Below, piece by piece: positions 61,960 through 64,000 of a DNA stretch of 64,000 nucleotides. The DNA comes from Streptomyces sp. NBC_00239 (GTDB lineage Bacteria; Actinomycetota; Actinomycetes; Streptomycetales; Streptomycetaceae). Below the pieces are notes generated by a model that was given only the letters and a program-made list of their open reading frames with translations, was not told where the DNA came from and made no database searches. The DNA lies in NCBI RefSeq assembly GCF_036194065.1, contig NZ_CP108095.1, positions 2,232,001 through 2,296,000 of the forward strand, read 5' to 3'. Position numbers and translations under genes: made by a program. Numbering within the stretch: position 1 is the stretch's first letter; each line of letters begins with the position of its first letter.

Positions 61960-62251
61960 GGCCGGTCCCTTCCTGGGTCGTGACGGTGTCGTCCGGGCGG
62001 GCGGCGACCAGGCAGGCGCGCTGGTTGGGGCGTCCGTTGACGGTGACGAGGCAGTCGTAGCAGCTGCCGATCCCGCAGAACGCGCCGCGCGGGCTGCCGC
62101 CCTGACGGGTGGTGCGCCAGGCCATGATGCCCGCGCCCCAGAGCACGGCGGCGATGGTCTGGCCGCTCTGGGCGGGCAGGGCCCGGCCGTCGAAGTCGAG
62201 GGTGAAGGTGGCGTCCGGGGTGCCCCGGACCAGGTCGCGCGGGTCGCTCAT
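61940..62251 (-). CDS. Small (2Fe-2S) ferredoxin-like subunit of D-hydroxyproline dehydrogenase
   Basis: This 103-residue protein has the plant-type-like pattern with Cys59, Cys64, Cys67 and Cys80 (FCGIGSCYDCLVTV ... RAC) that binds a 2Fe-2S cluster, and a TIAAVLWGAGIMAWRTT segment typical of HcnA/SoxA-gamma-type subunits. It would pass electrons within the heterotrimeric dehydrogenase. Its start overlaps the stop of the DAO-type gene by 4 nt and its end overlaps the alpha subunit start by 20 nt, which fixes the three as one complex. Confidence 0.87.
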   Translation of the reverse strand: MSDPRDLVRGTPDATFTLDFDGRALPAQSGQTIAAVLWGAGIMAWRTTRQGGSPRGAFCGIGSCYDCLVTVNGRPNQRACLVAARPDDTVTTQEGTGHAELGV

Positions 62252-63558
62252 CGGCCGGCTCCGTTCGCTCCGTGGGTGGGGTGGCCGGGGTCCGCCGGGC
62301 CGTCGGTCGGGCCGTCGGTCGGGCCGGAGACCCGTCCGGCCGCGGGTCCGTCCGCCATGCCGTCGGCCGGACCGGAGACCGGTGCGCCGGCCGGCCCCTC
62401 GTCCGGCCCCTCCCCGAAGCGGTCCGGGCGGAACGGCGCGAGGTCCAGGACCGGTTCGGCTCCGGTCAGGACCTGGGCGACGAGCAGGCCGGTGCCGGGG
62501 GCGAGGCCGATGCCGGCGCCCTCGTGGCCGCAGGCGTGGAACAGGCCGGGCACCCGGGGGTCCGGGCCGATGGCCGGCAGGTGGTCGGGCAGGTACGGCC
62601 GGAAGCCGTGGTAGGTCCGCATGACCTTGACCCCGGCGAGGACCGGGAACAGCGCGGCGGCCTGGCCGGCGAGCCGGCGCAGCGCCTCGGTGGACAGGGT
62701 GCGGTCGAAGCCGATCCGTTCGCGGGTGGCGCCGATCAGTACGGGCCCGCCGGGCGTGCCCTCGACGACCGCCGAGGACTGCAGGGCGGCCGAGTCGCTC
62801 GCCACGTTGGCGATGTAGTCGGCGGCGTACACCTTGTGGCGCACCACGCGCGGCAGCGGTTCGGTGACCAGCACGAACCCGCGGCGCGGCAGCACCGGCA
62901 GGCTGGTGCCGGCGAGTTCGGCGATCCGGCCGCCCCAGGTGCCGGCCGCGTTGACGACGGCGGGGGCGGCGATGTCGCGGCGGGCGGTGCGGACCCCGCG
63001 GACGGCGCCGTCCGGCCCGGTGAGGAAGCCGGTGACCTCTTCGCCGAGGTAGGTGACGGCGCCGGAGGCCCTGAGCAGCCGGGCGGCCGCCTGGGCGGGC
63101 TGGACCTGGGCGTCCTGCGGGTAGTGGAAGCCGCCCGCGAGGCCGGGGGCCAGGTGCGGTTCCAGCGCGTGCAGGTCGTCCGCGGCGGCCTCGCGGGATT
63201 CCACGCCGGCCGCCCGCTGGCCCTCGGCGAAGACGCGCAGGGCCTTCAGGGTGGCCTCGTCGGGCGCCACGACGAGGCCACCCTTGGGCTCGTACTCGGT
63301 CTCGGGTGGGAGAACGTCCGGCTCCGCGGCCAGCTCGTGCCACAGTCGGGTGGACAGCAGCGCGAGGTCGAGTTCGGGGCCCGCCTCCTTGTCGGAGACG
63401 AGCAGGTTGCCCTCCCCCGCACCGGTGGTGCCGCCCGCGACGGGACCGCGGTCGACGACTGCGACGGAGAGTCCGGAGCGGGCTGCGTAGTAGGCGCAGG
63501 CCGCTCCGACGACGCCGGCGCCGATGATCACGACGTCGGGGGAGAGTCTGTTGGGCAC
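62248..63558 (-). CDS. D-hydroxyproline dehydrogenase, DAO-type FAD subunit
   Basis: This 436-residue protein is a D-amino-acid oxidase-family FAD enzyme: VVIIGAGVVGAACAYYAARSG for FAD, GGTTGAGEGNLLVSDK, GGFHYPQDAQVQPAQAA, VVNAAGTWGGRIAEL and the late RPYLPDHLPAIG and CGHEGAGIGLAPGTG. It is the likely catalytic (LhpB/HcnC-type) subunit that oxidises cis-4-hydroxy-D-proline. The last 45 residues are low-complexity (GPADG, GPTDG repeats), absent from usual family members. It starts at a GTG at 63558 with a regulon motif 4 bp upstream and TATTAC as -10, so it may be leaderless. Confidence 0.86.
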   Translation of the reverse strand: MPNRLSPDVVIIGAGVVGAACAYYAARSGLSVAVVDRGPVAGGTTGAGEGNLLVSDKEAGPELDLALLSTRLWHELAAEPDVLPPETEYEPKGGLVVAPDEATLKALRVFAEGQRAAGVESREAAADDLHALEPHLAPGLAGGFHYPQDAQVQPAQAAARLLRASGAVTYLGEEVTGFLTGPDGAVRGVRTARRDIAAPAVVNAAGTWGGRIAELAGTSLPVLPRRGFVLVTEPLPRVVRHKVYAADYIANVASDSAALQSSAVVEGTPGGPVLIGATRERIGFDRTLSTEALRRLAGQAAALFPVLAGVKVMRTYHGFRPYLPDHLPAIGPDPRVPGLFHACGHEGAGIGLAPGTGLLVAQVLTGAEPVLDLAPFRPDRFGEGPDEGPAGAPVSGPADGMADGPAAGRVSGPTDGPTDGPADPGHPTHGANGAGR

Positions 63559-63561
63559 GAC

Positions 63562-63577
63562 AGTAATATGTCACATT
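63562..63577. promoter_or_regulatory. GntR-regulon motif S5 upstream of the dehydrogenase operon
   Basis: AGTAATATGTCACATT lies just before the GTG at 63558 and contains, on the minus strand, TATTAC as a possible -10. Repressor binding here would block initiation. Confidence 0.55.
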
Positions 63578-63618
63578 CTTCAGAGGGGGGACAAGAGTTC
63601 ACCCGGGGTATCCGGAAC

Positions 63619-63659
63619 GGCCGGTCCCGGTCCCGCCCCCCGCGGGTCCGGGACCGGCC
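63619..63659 (-). terminator. Terminator of the right-edge gene
   Basis: GGCCGGTCCCGG and CCGGGACCGGCC form a perfect 12-bp stem with a 17-nt loop, 11 bp after the stop at 63671. Confidence 0.8.
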
Positions 63660-63670
63660 TCATCCCGGGA

Positions 63671-64000
63671 TCAGCCGCGCAGCGGGCCGTCGCAGGAGTA
63701 GGTGGACGTACCGGCGACGCGGCTCGCCCAGACCTCCACCGGGCCGAACGAGCAGTTCATGTCGGCCAGGTTGTTGGAGGCGGCGCCGGCGCGGTCGAGG
63801 ATGAAGTAGTCGACGGTCTCGGACATGTCCTTGAAGTTCTGGTCGTCGCTGCGCCAGTTCTTCAGGTTCGCCGTGATCTTGCCGGTACAGACGAAGCGGC
63901 GCTTGCCCGGCTCGCCGTTCTCGACGCAGTCGGGGTTGTTGTACGTGGCCTGGTGGAAGCTCGCCTTGACGTCGGCCAGGGCCGAGTCGCGCAGCCGGTC
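63671..64000 (-). CDS. C-terminal part of an unrecognised Cys-containing (probably secreted) protein
   Basis: The minus frame is open from the right edge to a TGA at 63671-63673 and gives 109 residues. Features: FHQATYNNPDCVENGEPGK, RRFVCTGKITANLKNW, ETVDYFILDRAGAAS, MNCSFGPVEVW and a final SCDGPLRG. The four Cys and the even polar composition suggest an exported protein with disulfides. I do not recognise the family. The start is outside the window. Confidence 0.6.
   Translation of the reverse strand, partial: DRLRDSALADVKASFHQATYNNPDCVENGEPGKRRFVCTGKITANLKNWRSDDQNFKDMSETVDYFILDRAGAASNNLADMNCSFGPVEVWASRVAGTSTYSCDGPLRG

Overview
The window is a high-GC, actinobacterial chromosome segment. 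Codon use, GTG starts, leaderless-looking promoters, AAGGAGG-type ribosome binding sites and gene content all point to Streptomyces. From memory, the backbone gene order (hemE, DUF3000, whiI, rnd, fadA, fadB ... dxs, xylH, xylG, xylF, rok7B7 ... ngcE/F/G ... aconitase, MurA-like) matches the S. coelicolor chromosome around SCO6031 to SCO5998. No tRNA, rRNA, CRISPR array, insertion sequence or prophage was seen.

Layout. 1-8450: end of a flavin disulfide reductase, hemE, a DUF3000 protein, the sporulation regulator whiI, RNase D, and the fatty acid beta-oxidation pair fadA/fadB. 8541-19748: a cell-wall glycopolymer (teichoic-acid type) locus. It holds a TagC-like propeller, a membrane-anchored glycerophosphotransferase, a cytidylyltransferase-reductase fusion like TarIJ/Bcs1, an SGNH hydrolase, an Ig-like protein, a TarS-like GT2, a second propeller and an LCP ligase, with a 655-bp block of intergenic repeats. 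19855-23471: an amino-acid permease and dxs. 23688-28561: the xylFGH sugar ABC transporter and its ROK regulator. 28860-31914: a magnesium P-type ATPase preceded by a leader ORF and hairpins. 31974-35365: the chitin-sugar transporter NgcEFG with a DasR-like site upstream. 35680-38397: aconitase with tandem iron-box-like sites. 38552-41652: a LacI regulator and a divergent amidohydrolase. 41852-43381: an XRE-MurA fusion. 43570-45599: a secreted lamin-tail protein and a cytochrome P450.

45637-63558 is the most interesting accessory block. It carries an MFS exporter, a DPP-IV-type peptidase, a five-gene oligopeptide ABC importer, a GntR/FCD regulator, and most of a trans-4-hydroxyproline pathway: 4-hydroxyproline epimerase, a three-subunit D-hydroxyproline dehydrogenase, and a DapA-family pyrroline-hydroxycarboxylate deaminase. 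A second proline-racemase paralogue and an ornithine-cyclodeaminase-type reductase, as in trans-3-hydroxyproline use, are also present. Five promoter regions in the block share a 16-bp motif close to AGTAMAATKTCACATT that overlaps likely -10 elements. I propose a single GntR-controlled regulon for cutting, importing and degrading proline/hydroxyproline-rich (collagen-like) peptides. The last enzyme, alpha-ketoglutarate semialdehyde dehydrogenase, is not in the window.

Limits: all calls come from reading the sequence and recalled family features. No database search was run, and start codons were chosen by ribosome binding sites and family N-termini.
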